A stretch of 7,922 nt of DNA from NCBI GenBank assembly GCA_031290695.1, contig JAITNB010000050.1, positions 1-7,922 on the forward strand, written 5' to 3'. Below the pieces are notes generated by a model, which was not told the origin of the DNA, did no database searches, and saw only the letters and a program-made list of their open reading frames with translations. Below, one piece after another: positions 1 to 7,922 of this stretch. Position 1 is the first letter of the stretch; the number at the start of each line of letters is the position of its first letter. The stretch is from Coriobacteriales bacterium (GTDB lineage: Bacteria; Actinomycetota; Coriobacteriia; Coriobacteriales; UBA8131). Made by a program: the position numbers and the translations under genes.

Positions 1-71
1 GGGGCAGCTGCTCCACAGGGCCCAGGAGGCACAGCCCCTATAGCCAGTAACGCGCTCACAAGCTTTAGCGA

Positions 72-96
72 GGCTGTAATTTTGGCTGTAAAATTA
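72..96. promoter_or_regulatory. Operator-like palindrome overlapping a 12-bp direct repeat
   Basis: Two symmetries are superimposed. A perfect inverted repeat, TAATTTT (77-83) and AAAATTA (90-96), is separated by six bases. A tandem direct repeat has units ggctgtaatttt (72-83) and ggctgtaaaatt (84-95), 10 of 12 identical. The element lies about 150 bp upstream of the surface-protein start and overlaps the -35 region of one candidate promoter, where a regulator would be expected to bind. It is not a terminator: the stem is AT-rich and weak. That it is an operator is inferred from position and symmetry; no regulator gene lies in the window. Confidence 0.35.
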
Positions 97-111
97 GAAA
101 TATTGCATAAT
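82..111 (+). promoter_or_regulatory. Candidate sigma-70-type promoter (TTGGCT / CATAAT)
   Basis: TTGGCT (82-87) as -35 and CATAAT (106-111) as -10 are separated by 18 bases, inside the only AT-rich stretch upstream of the surface-protein gene. The -35 overlaps the palindrome/direct repeat at 72-96, so binding there would block this promoter. The match is moderate and the promoter competes with the extended -10 motif at 135-143; one or both could be used. Confidence 0.3.
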
Positions 112-134
112 TTTAGAACATTGAAACAAGATTC

Positions 135-143
135 TGATACAAT
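135..143 (+). promoter_or_regulatory. Candidate extended -10 promoter (TGATACAAT)
   Basis: TGATACAAT matches the extended -10 form TG-n-TAnnnT, with TACAAT as the hexamer. No good -35 lies 16-18 bases upstream, which is tolerated by extended -10 promoters. Transcription would begin near 150 and give a leader of about 95 nt before the start codon at 247. This is motif matching only. Confidence 0.33.
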
Positions 144-232
144 CGAAAACGTGATAGAGGTCATCGGGTGCGTGTGACGAAAATCGCCCACGAAGGTACG
201 AATAAACCCAAAGAAGACTCGAGACGAATAGT

Positions 233-240
233 AGGAGGAG
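233..240 (+). promoter_or_regulatory. Strong ribosome binding site of the surface-protein gene
   Basis: AGGAGGAG ends six bases before the ATG at 247. It is close to the full anti-Shine-Dalgarno complement and decides the start codon. The next in-frame ATG (304) lies inside the signal-peptide hydrophobic core and has no such site. Confidence 0.85.
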
Positions 241-246
241 TGACTG

Positions 247-3200
247 ATGAGAAAGCCAGTCTTGAAAGGCAACGCCCATGGGCCAAACAAGCCTCTGGGC
301 ATCATGGTGAGCATACTGCTGGCAGTATCGCTCATCCTCCCCTCAACCGCGTTGGTGCCTGATGCCGGCGCAACCGAGAGGGAACAGGCCGCACGTCAAA
401 CGGCAGACGCCGGGCAAAGCGGCAGCAATGAGCGCAACAAAGCACCACACGGCACAACGGCCGCCCCAGACGGAGCGGGCGCGTTAACGCAGCCCAGCGC
501 TGCGCCCCAGCCCGGCGGCGCAACCCAACCTGGCGGCGCAACACAGCCCGGCACTGCGCCCCAGCCCGGCGGTGCGGCTCAACCTGGCACCCCCGGCATC
601 CCCAGCGCGCCAGCCACCCCGGGCGACGCGGCCCAACCCCCCGCCCCCGGCACCCCCGCGACACCGCCCAACGGCACCGCGCCCAACAAGAGCACGCAAC
701 CCGCCCCCGACCCTAACAGCGGCACACCCGCCCCCGGCAACGGTCAGCCCGTACCCGCTCCTGCACCCACACCCGTCCCCGGCACCGCCCAGTCCGCCAA
801 GGAGCGGGGCATCGCGCCCCTGGCCGCCGCCGCGCCCTCGGTCGTCGCGACCTATGGGCTGGCCGGCACCGCGCCGCTCGACCTCTCCACGCCAAGCAGT
901 GTGTTTGCGATCCGGCACATCGACGCGCTCAACATGAATACCAACCTGCGTGTGGTCGCAACCTTCGACCCCGGCTCGGCCAACCGTACGGTCACGGTCT
1001 CCCTGGGCGAGGGCGTGCAGCTCTACAGCCCCCCGCCCGGTATGAAGCACAGCGCCACCACAGGGTTCGAGAGCGACCTCGCCAACCCCGCAAACAACCT
1101 GACCCCTCTCCAGAGGGACATCATCACCGGGGTGTCCTTCACCCCCAATACCGACCGCCTGTATCCGGACGGGCCCTTTTCGGGCAATCCCCAGGCCGGC
1201 GTGCTGCGCTACACGGTGAAGGACAACGCGGCGGCGCTCAGCCTCGACTTTGTACTGCGTGGCGATGCGGCGTTCATGAGCGGCGGCGGCAATGACCCCG
1301 CGGCCAATGCGTCGAAGTTTTTCAAGGACCTCATCCAGGTGAGCGCTGCGCAGGATGGGCAGCAAGTCACCCACACGCTTGAGGAGTACCGCTACTCAGA
1401 CGAGGCACGTCCCGAGCTGTATCCGCTGGGCACAACCAATATCCGTGCGGGCGTGGGCAACACCGTGTCGCTCAAGTACCAGCCTGCGACGCGCTTTAGC
1501 ACGGGCGACTTCTTCCCCTGGATCGCCTGGGAGGAGGCGACATTTAACCTGCTCATCCCAACGGGGCTCGCCTTCGAGAGCCTGAGTTTTGGTGCGTTCC
1601 AAACAGCCAACGGTGCCACCTATACAACCAGCCAGGTACCCGAAGGTACCAAGCTCACGGTGACCTTTAAGAAGTTTCGTGTCGAGACTCTAGACAACCA
1701 GGCCACGCTCAAGGTCAAGGTCGTATCGGGCAAGCCTGAGCAGGTCTATGTGATTGGCAGCTACGGCACGACCCCTGCCGAGCATGGCTCGTCAGTGCCC
1801 TTTGGCGGCGTGTACCCTGGTGCAGGCACCGTGAACCCAGGAACCGCCCAAGCCTCGATTGGCACGCAAATCCAGGTGGCAGATGACACCGTAGGCCTCA
1901 TCACCGTTGGGTCGCTCAACCAGACGATCCCCTATATTGACAATGCCAACCGCAAGGTGGGCGAGGATGTGCTCCTGGGTGCCTATGTGATGGCCAACCT
2001 CGGCAAGGACGTGATCGACAGCGAGGCCATCCACGTCGAGTTTCCCACCAACACCGTCAACGTGCGTGCGGCACGGCTGTTCAGCGGCAGCGAAGGGGCG
2101 CGTAACATCACCGTGCATCTAACAGACGGCACGACCGTGGGGCCCTTTAACAAGCTGCTCAAGGACGGCCAGTACCCTGGCTACACCAACCAGTACCACT
2201 ATGTGCGTGTATCGTCAGAGGATCTGGGCAAACTGTTCGCAGATGACCCCGCCCTGGGCATCGCGTCCATCGACTATGAGGCTGTCGATGTTCAGATGAG
2301 CCTTAAGACCGAGTATTCCCGTGATGCCCTGCCCACGCTTGCCACTGCGTACTTTGGCTCCTACAAGAGCGGTGTCCTGGCCTTCTCCAACTCAGGAGAG
2401 GCTACCTACGACGTGGGAATCAAGTTTCGGCATGGCACCCTGGGCGACGGAGCCGCCTGGCATGCCGAGCAAGCGGTTCCCGTACTAGTCCAGAATACGA
2501 GCCAGATGAGCTTCACCCTGGGTGCGGGGCATCCTGCGGGCGGCACGCAATATAACGCCGGCACCAAAGGCAATACCATAACCGTGCCCGTTGCCGTCCA
2601 CGAGTATTCCTTCAATGACTGGGCACAGGCGAAGTCCTTCTACGCTCAAGGGTGGGAGTTCTATCTGCGTGAGATGGGCCTCATCACCATCGACCCCGCC
2701 TCGTTTGTCGTCACCGACAGCGACAACGTCACCTACAACACCAGCTACCAGGAGCTCACCGACAACCAGGGCATGAAGGTCTACCGGGTAGTCGCACGCG
2801 ATGTTTCGAGCGGCCGCCTCACCCACAACGCCCAGGGTGTCACCTCCTTCAACCTCGCCTATCACTTCGACGTGAACGAGGACATAAACAGCACCACCGT
2901 CAACTTCAACGAGTTCGCCTACGTACGGCCCCTCCCCAACGGCTCGGTGCTGCCCGACGGCTCCACGTTCAGTCGCCCCAACAACAGCATCGAGGTAGGC
3001 CCTGGCTACAATACCCCCCTCGTGAACAAAAATATCTTCGACGTAGCGGGCGACGGTGATGTCAACCAGAACTTCACCGGCATGCTCTCCACCAGCTCTG
3101 CCACCTTCCTGGCCAAGCCGGAGTTCAAGGTGAGGACGGCCGCACAAGTCGAGCTCAACGGTGTTGGTCAGGGCTGGCAGGTCTATGACGGCACGCCCCA

Positions 3201-5202
3201 GACCCAACAGAACATCACGCCCTACACCAGGAACTACTACCGCGCCTCCGCCTCCAACAACACCAGCAACGCCGTGGGCACCTTCAAGCTCCATATACCC
3301 CTTCCCCAAAAAGGCGAATCGACTGCCAGTTGGGTTGGCGATCCCGCCTATGCTGGCAGCTTTGGCTGGACGGCACACATCCTCTCGCCTCTCGCCGTGA
3401 CCTCGACCGCCCCTGGTACGCCTGCGGACAAGTACGTGGTGAGTTACTCGCCGCAGCTCAACCCAAAGGTGGACGACGCCTCGTCGTTCGAGCCTTGGGA
3501 CAACGCGCATGCGGCCAGCTACAAGACCGTGCGGGTCGAGCTCAAGGCGGGCCAGAACATCCCCACCGGCACCACCGACTACTTCGCGTTCGAGCTGGGC
3601 ATGGCCAACCTCGAGAACGGCCGGCCGGTAAACACCTATTCGAGCAACTACTACTATGACGAGCAAGGCGGGAGCAGCGCCCATATGAAGAGCGACCCTG
3701 TCTCCCTCGTGCAGCGTAGCGGGGCCATCATCGGCCACGTCTACGACGACCTCGACCACAGCAGGAGCTACAGCACCGGCGATACCAACCATCAGTTTGT
3801 CAACGTGAGCATCTACAAGAAGGATACCTACGGTACCGCCAACGAGGACTTGATCGCCCATACGCAAACCGGCGTCAACGGCCTGTATGCCTTTACCATG
3901 TTGGACAAGGGCGAGGACGTCGACCTCGTTATCGAGAACCCCTACGGTGCGGGCGATACCTACCGCTTCATCCGCAACGACCTCGCCACGCCTACCATCG
4001 TTGCGGGTGCCACCGCCATGATCCCAGCACAGGCGGGGGCCATGCAACAGAAGTCGGATTACTATGTAACGGGGCTCACCAACGTCCTTACCGTGCATTT
4101 TGACGGCAACGGCGGCACCCTCGACTATAGCTCGTTCAAAGGGGTGGAGGGCGACAGCATCGTCGCGCCCACGGCGACCCGTAACGGGTATGGGCTCGCG
4201 GGATGGTATCTCGACAACACGACTCTTACGGCGCTGCCCGTTGGGCTTACTGCCGCGCACGACGGCCATACATTCTACGCACATTGGGTGCAGCGCCACA
4301 CCATTGTGTTCAAGGCAGATACCGGCGGCTCGTTGAGCAGGGACGGTGAGACAGGCAAGCCCCTCTTTACGACCCGAGCCAATGCCGGGACCGTATGGAA
4401 CAAGCAGTGGCAGCCGATCCCCGTACCGGATAAAGGCTACGAGTTTGTCGCCTGGACCCCCGCTCCCTTCGCGCTGGCTGTGACCGGTGACCTCACCTAT
4501 ACCGCTACCTTCAAGGTATCGCCTGTTGTTCCTCCGGTGCCGCCCGTACCGCCCACACCCCCGACACCCCCGACACCCCCGTGCCCGCCCACCCCTCCGA
4601 CACCCCCGTGCCCGCCGGTGCCACCCGTGCCACCCGTGCCGCCCACCCCGCCGGCACCCCCCTGTCCCCCAACCCCTCCGGCACCGCCCGCACCCCCGGC
4701 ACCCCCGGCACCCCCCGCCCCGCCCGCCGTCAAGCAGCCGTGCCAGCCGTCCTGTGACCATGTCGACGAGGTAACGAGCGCGCCCAGCACCAACAGCGAC
4801 CCAAGCTCTGGCAAGATGTCCCACAAGCATGCCCGGCATGGCGGCTGGAGCCTTGTGAGCCTGTTGCTCTCCTGTGCCACCGTCGCGATCTCGCTTTTGC
4901 TGGTGCTCGGCACGGTCCTTAGCCGCAGGCGTACCGATGACAAGGAAGACGAGCAGGCCGTCAATGAGGACGACCGCGAGCGTACACGCTTGAACGCAGC
5001 GCTGGCAAAGATTGTGACCATCATAGTCGGCATCCTCACGCCCGTGGTCTGGCTCATCCTGGACGACCTCACGCAACCGATGGTGTTGGTCAACCACTGG
5101 AGCTTCCTGGTGCTCGTCCTGTTCACCATGCACCTCATCTTCCTTGTTGCCTACAAGCTCGTATGCAACAGCAGTCCCCGCAAGACGGGCGACCACTCAT
5201 AG
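247..5202 (+). CDS. Giant membrane-anchored surface protein (adhesin-like) with SdrD-like and InlB B-type repeats, PPx stalk and 3-TM anchor
   Basis: A 1651-residue secreted protein expected to stand on the cell surface; adhesion or host/cell contact is inferred from architecture only. Order of parts: signal peptide 1-42 (basic n-region, hydrophobic 17-31, cleavage probably after A40-G-A42); disordered Pro/Gly/Ala linker 43 to about 195, with six QPGGAT-type hexapeptides at 82-117; a large beta-rich region about 195-1155 of no family I recognise, its last part (about 995-1155) resembling the beta-sandwich that often precedes SdrD-like domains; an SdrD/Cna-B-like domain about 1159-1260 (GHVYDD, acidic DDLDHSRSYSTGD, TGVNGLYAF); InlB B-type repeats 1281-1348 (FDGNGGTLD, GWYLD, FYAHW) and a degenerate one 1351-1423; (PPx)22 at 1429-1494; CQPSC 1499-1503; helices about 1534-1558, 1586-1605 and 1617-1639. 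There is no LPXTG motif, so sortase attachment is unlikely; the RRR at 1560-1562 places the 1559-1585 loop inside. Residues 1-1445 contain no cysteine. A single gene with its own leader. The fold and surface location are fairly sure; ligand and function are unknown. Confidence 0.85.
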   Translation: MRKPVLKGNAHGPNKPLGIMVSILLAVSLILPSTALVPDAGATEREQAARQTADAGQSGSNERNKAPHGTTAAPDGAGALTQPSAAPQPGGATQPGGATQPGTAPQPGGAAQPGTPGIPSAPATPGDAAQPPAPGTPATPPNGTAPNKSTQPAPDPNSGTPAPGNGQPVPAPAPTPVPGTAQSAKERGIAPLAAAAPSVVATYGLAGTAPLDLSTPSSVFAIRHIDALNMNTNLRVVATFDPGSANRTVTVSLGEGVQLYSPPPGMKHSATTGFESDLANPANNLTPLQRDIITGVSFTPNTDRLYPDGPFSGNPQAGVLRYTVKDNAAALSLDFVLRGDAAFMSGGGNDPAANASKFFKDLIQVSAAQDGQQVTHTLEEYRYSDEARPELYPLGTTNIRAGVGNTVSLKYQPATRFSTGDFFPWIAWEEATFNLLIPTGLAFESLSFGAFQTANGATYTTSQVPEGTKLTVTFKKFRVETLDNQATLKVKVVSGKPEQVYVIGSYGTTPAEHGSSVPFGGVYPGAGTVNPGTAQASIGTQIQVADDTVGLITVGSLNQTIPYIDNANRKVGEDVLLGAYVMANLGKDVIDSEAIHVEFPTNTVNVRAARLFSGSEGARNITVHLTDGTTVGPFNKLLKDGQYPGYTNQYHYVRVSSEDLGKLFADDPALGIASIDYEAVDVQMSLKTEYSRDALPTLATAYFGSYKSGVLAFSNSGEATYDVGIKFRHGTLGDGAAWHAEQAVPVLVQNTSQMSFTLGAGHPAGGTQYNAGTKGNTITVPVAVHEYSFNDWAQAKSFYAQGWEFYLREMGLITIDPASFVVTDSDNVTYNTSYQELTDNQGMKVYRVVARDVSSGRLTHNAQGVTSFNLAYHFDVNEDINSTTVNFNEFAYVRPLPNGSVLPDGSTFSRPNNSIEVGPGYNTPLVNKNIFDVAGDGDVNQNFTGMLSTSSATFLAKPEFKVRTAAQVELNGVGQGWQVYDGTPQTQQNITPYTRNYYRASASNNTSNAVGTFKLHIPLPQKGESTASWVGDPAYAGSFGWTAHILSPLAVTSTAPGTPADKYVVSYSPQLNPKVDDASSFEPWDNAHAASYKTVRVELKAGQNIPTGTTDYFAFELGMANLENGRPVNTYSSNYYYDEQGGSSAHMKSDPVSLVQRSGAIIGHVYDDLDHSRSYSTGDTNHQFVNVSIYKKDTYGTANEDLIAHTQTGVNGLYAFTMLDKGEDVDLVIENPYGAGDTYRFIRNDLATPTIVAGATAMIPAQAGAMQQKSDYYVTGLTNVLTVHFDGNGGTLDYSSFKGVEGDSIVAPTATRNGYGLAGWYLDNTTLTALPVGLTAAHDGHTFYAHWVQRHTIVFKADTGGSLSRDGETGKPLFTTRANAGTVWNKQWQPIPVPDKGYEFVAWTPAPFALAVTGDLTYTATFKVSPVVPPVPPVPPTPPTPPTPPCPPTPPTPPCPPVPPVPPVPPTPPAPPCPPTPPAPPAPPAPPAPPAPPAVKQPCQPSCDHVDEVTSAPSTNSDPSSGKMSHKHARHGGWSLVSLLLSCATVAISLLLVLGTVLSRRRTDDKEDEQAVNEDDRERTRLNAALAKIVTIIVGILTPVVWLILDDLTQPMVLVNHWSFLVLVLFTMHLIFLVAYKLVCNSSPRKTGDHS
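490..597 (+). repeat. Six tandem 18-bp units encoding QPGGAT-type hexapeptides
   Basis: Six in-frame 18-bp units encode QPSAAP, QPGGAT, QPGGAT, QPGTAP, QPGGAA and QPGTPG, residues 82-117 of the surface protein. The units differ mostly at synonymous or A/T/P positions. They lie in the flexible linker just after the signal peptide. Because 18 is a multiple of three, gain or loss of a unit keeps the frame, so copy number could vary between strains. Confidence 0.8.
4087..4515 (+). repeat. Two InlB B-type (Listeria-Bacteroides) protein repeats in the surface protein
   Basis: Residues 1281-1348 fit the InlB B-repeat (Flg_new) pattern: V-x-F-D-G-N-G-G near the start, a central GY-x-L-x-GWYLD, and a closing TFYAHW. 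Residues 1351-1423 form a second, diverged copy (IVFKADTGGSL, KGYEFVAWTP, LTYTATFK) in which the tryptophan motif is kept but the GNGG loop is lost. In known proteins these repeats are short beta-grasp-like stalk modules. Here they sit between the SdrD-like domain and the proline stalk. Confidence 0.75.
4531..4728 (+). repeat. (PPx)22 proline stalk with cysteine-bearing triplets
   Basis: There are twenty-two consecutive PPx triplets, residues 1429-1494. In order x is V2 T3 C T2 C V3 T A C T A6, with cysteines at 1446, 1455 and 1473. No three consecutive prolines occur. The DNA is an imperfect 9-bp tandem array; a 20-bp block ccgacacccccgtgcccgcc is repeated exactly at 4570-4589 and 4597-4616, suggesting growth by duplication. 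As a polyproline II rod (about 0.31 nm per residue) it would extend roughly 20 nm, enough to cross much of a Gram-positive wall; that role is inferred. Confidence 0.85.
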
Positions 5203-5211
5203 GTTTTAGCC

Positions 5212-5256
5212 GTATTGGGAACCCATACAGGGAACCGGTACCAGGAACCAATACCA
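5212..5256. repeat. Triple 13-bp tandem repeat within a short inverted repeat
   Basis: Three head-to-tail 13-bp units, GGAACCCATACAG (5218-5230), GGAACCGGTACCA (5231-5243) and GGAACCAATACCA (5244-5256), share the pattern GGAACCnnTACnn. The block is also bracketed by GTATTGG (5212-5218) and CCAATAC (5248-5254), a perfect 7-bp inverted repeat, so it could fold as a long-loop hairpin. It begins 15 bases after the surface-protein stop codon. Its purpose is unknown; regularly spaced direct repeats can be protein-binding iterons or relics of duplication. Confidence 0.7.
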
Positions 5257-5258
5257 TA

Positions 5259-5307
5259 CAAGTCCGGGAATGACATGGCACTCCTGCCCCTGTCATTCCC
5301 GGACTTG
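5259..5307. repeat. Perfect 17-bp inverted repeat (hairpin), possible terminator or REP-like element
   Basis: The arms 5259-5275 (caagtccgggaatgaca) and 5291-5307 (tgtcattcccggacttg) are exact reverse complements with a 15-base loop. Inside the loop GGCA (5277-5280) can pair with TGCC (5285-5288), leaving a CTCC tetraloop. This is the strongest secondary structure in the window and lies 57 bases after the surface-protein stop. It is well placed to end or protect that transcript, but no run of T follows it on either strand, so it is not a standard intrinsic terminator. A dispersed palindromic repeat is the main alternative. Confidence 0.8.
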
Positions 5308-5334
5308 GCTCGAGAAGCCGCCGTCTGTCGAGCC
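5307..5334. repeat. Second, 7-bp hairpin adjoining the 17-bp hairpin
   Basis: GGCTCGA (5307-5313) and TCGAGCC (5328-5334) are perfect reverse complements around a 14-base loop. The first base is shared with the end of the 17-bp hairpin, so the two stems would stack or compete. It is a real dyad in the sequence; function unknown. Confidence 0.5.
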
Positions 5335-5361
5335 GTTGGTCGAGGATACCGGAGCAACCTG

Positions 5362-5381
5362 CACGGCAGGGCGTCGCCGTG
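5362..5381. repeat. Small GC hairpin upstream of the ferredoxin gene
   Basis: CACGGC (5362-5367) and GCCGTG (5376-5381) form a perfect 6-bp stem with an 8-base loop, 53 bases before the GTG start. In GC-rich DNA such short stems arise by chance, so this is listed only as a possible leader structure. Confidence 0.25.
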
Positions 5382-5421
5382 GTAGCGTTATTGCCTGACA
5401 GTTGATTTTGAGGCGGATTTC

Positions 5422-5426
5422 GAGGG
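5422..5426 (+). promoter_or_regulatory. Ribosome binding site that fixes the GTG start of the ferredoxin gene
   Basis: GAGGG lies eight bases before GTG 5435. The alternative in-frame TTG at 5402 has no Shine-Dalgarno sequence upstream and would add 11 residues (MILRRISRVGR) ahead of the flavodoxin strand that normally begins such proteins. Confidence 0.65.
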
Positions 5427-5434
5427 TTGGCAGG

Positions 5435-7922
<2,488 letters not shown>

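Larger units (their letters stand above)
1..246. other. Upstream intergenic region with AT-rich promoter zone
   Basis: This stretch holds no gene I can support. The first ~60 bases are GC-rich like the coding DNA, and one frame (2-43) could be the last 13 codons of an upstream gene, ending ...QEAQPL and TAG. That frame has GC-rich third positions but is too short to call. From about 61 to 160 the composition turns clearly AT-rich, as expected of a promoter region. It contains a palindrome/direct repeat (72-96) and two promoter-like motifs. The rest, to 246, would be the leader of the surface-protein mRNA and ends in a strong ribosome binding site. I see no riboswitch-like or attenuator structure in the leader. 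Confidence 0.6.
5203..5434. other. Structured intergenic region between surface protein and ferredoxin genes
   Basis: These 232 bases contain no credible gene. They hold four small dyad structures and one tandem repeat, listed separately: a triple 13-bp repeat enclosed by a 7-bp inverted repeat (5212-5256), a perfect 17-bp hairpin (5259-5307), a 7-bp hairpin sharing base 5307 (5307-5334) and a 6-bp GC hairpin (5362-5381). I find no convincing -35/-10 pair for the ferredoxin-ligA transcript; TGGTAGCGT at 5380-5388 is a weak extended -10 candidate. No T-tract follows any stem. Confidence 0.7.

Noticed and set aside
2..43. End of an upstream gene (...QLLHRAQEAQPL, stop TAG 41-43)
   Set aside because: Thirteen codons with GC-rich third positions are suggestive, but two other plus frames and one minus frame are also open here; direction and identity cannot be decided.
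168..362. A 64-codon frame overlapping the start of the surface-protein gene
   Set aside because: It starts at GTG with no ribosome binding site and runs out of frame through the signal-peptide coding region. The strong AGGAGGAG site belongs to ATG 247.
572..937. A 121-codon Pro/Arg-rich plus-strand frame inside the surface-protein gene
   Set aside because: It is a frame-shifted reading of the Pro/Ala-rich linker; composition is wholly explained by the GC-rich repeats and no start signal is present.
2485..5196. A 903-codon open frame on the minus strand opposite the surface-protein gene
   Set aside because: It is in exact codon register with the sense gene, so it is open only because the sense gene avoids TTA, CTA and TCA codons. 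It is bounded by a sense CTA (2482-2484) and TCA (5197-5199). The translation is an His/Gly/Arg/Val-rich shadow with no domain. The minus frame 484-1374 has the same origin, bounded by TTA at 484.
5173..5199. C-terminal SPRKTGDHS resembling an LPKTGD sorting signal
   Set aside because: It follows the last membrane helix instead of preceding one, lacks LP, and the downstream frame encodes no hydrophobic stretch, so it is not a truncated sortase signal on this evidence.
5266..5300. Similarity of gggaatgac/gtcattccc to Neisseria dRS3-type repeats
   Set aside because: dRS3 has the ATTCCC and GGGAAT halves in the opposite order with an 8-base spacer; the resemblance is a short shared hexamer and gives no evidence of relationship.
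5402..5434. An earlier TTG start for the ferredoxin gene
   Set aside because: No Shine-Dalgarno site precedes it, whereas GTG 5435 has GAGGG at an 8-base spacing and begins directly at the flavodoxin strand.

Overview
The window is high-GC bacterial DNA with GC-rich third codon positions, a TTG and a GTG start, good Shine-Dalgarno sites, and a wall-spanning surface protein typical of a Gram-positive. The combination of a giant adhesin with SdrD-like and InlB-type repeats, an EFR1-type ferredoxin and an actinobacterial-looking NAD+-dependent DNA ligase fits a gut or oral member of the Coriobacteriia (Actinomycetota). This placement is inferred from gene style; nothing in the window fixes the genus.

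Layout. Positions 1-246 are non-coding or hold only the last codons of an unseen upstream gene. An AT-rich patch (about 61-160) carries a palindrome overlapping a 12-bp direct repeat and two candidate promoters. Positions 247-5202 encode a 1651-residue secreted, membrane-anchored surface protein. Its parts are a signal peptide, a Pro/Gly/Ala linker with 6-residue repeats, about 950 residues of beta-rich ectodomain I cannot assign, an SdrD/Cna-B-like domain, two InlB B-type repeats, a (PPx)22 stalk and a three-helix C-terminal anchor without an LPXTG motif. Positions 5203-5434 are an intergenic region full of small symmetrical structures: a triple 13-bp repeat, a perfect 17-bp hairpin and smaller hairpins. 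Positions 5435-6229 encode an EFR1-type flavodoxin/2[4Fe-4S] protein. Its stop overlaps the TTG start of ligA (6222 to beyond the window end), so the two are probably co-transcribed and translationally coupled.

The surface protein is a stand-alone cell-envelope gene with its own leader. The ferredoxin and ligase pair are chromosomal housekeeping-type genes with no obvious functional link to it. I see no tRNA, rRNA, CRISPR array, transposase, integrase, toxin-antitoxin pair or defence gene. The most distinctive features are the stalk and anchor of the surface protein, where all extracytoplasmic cysteines of a 1651-residue chain are concentrated, and the structured intergenic region.
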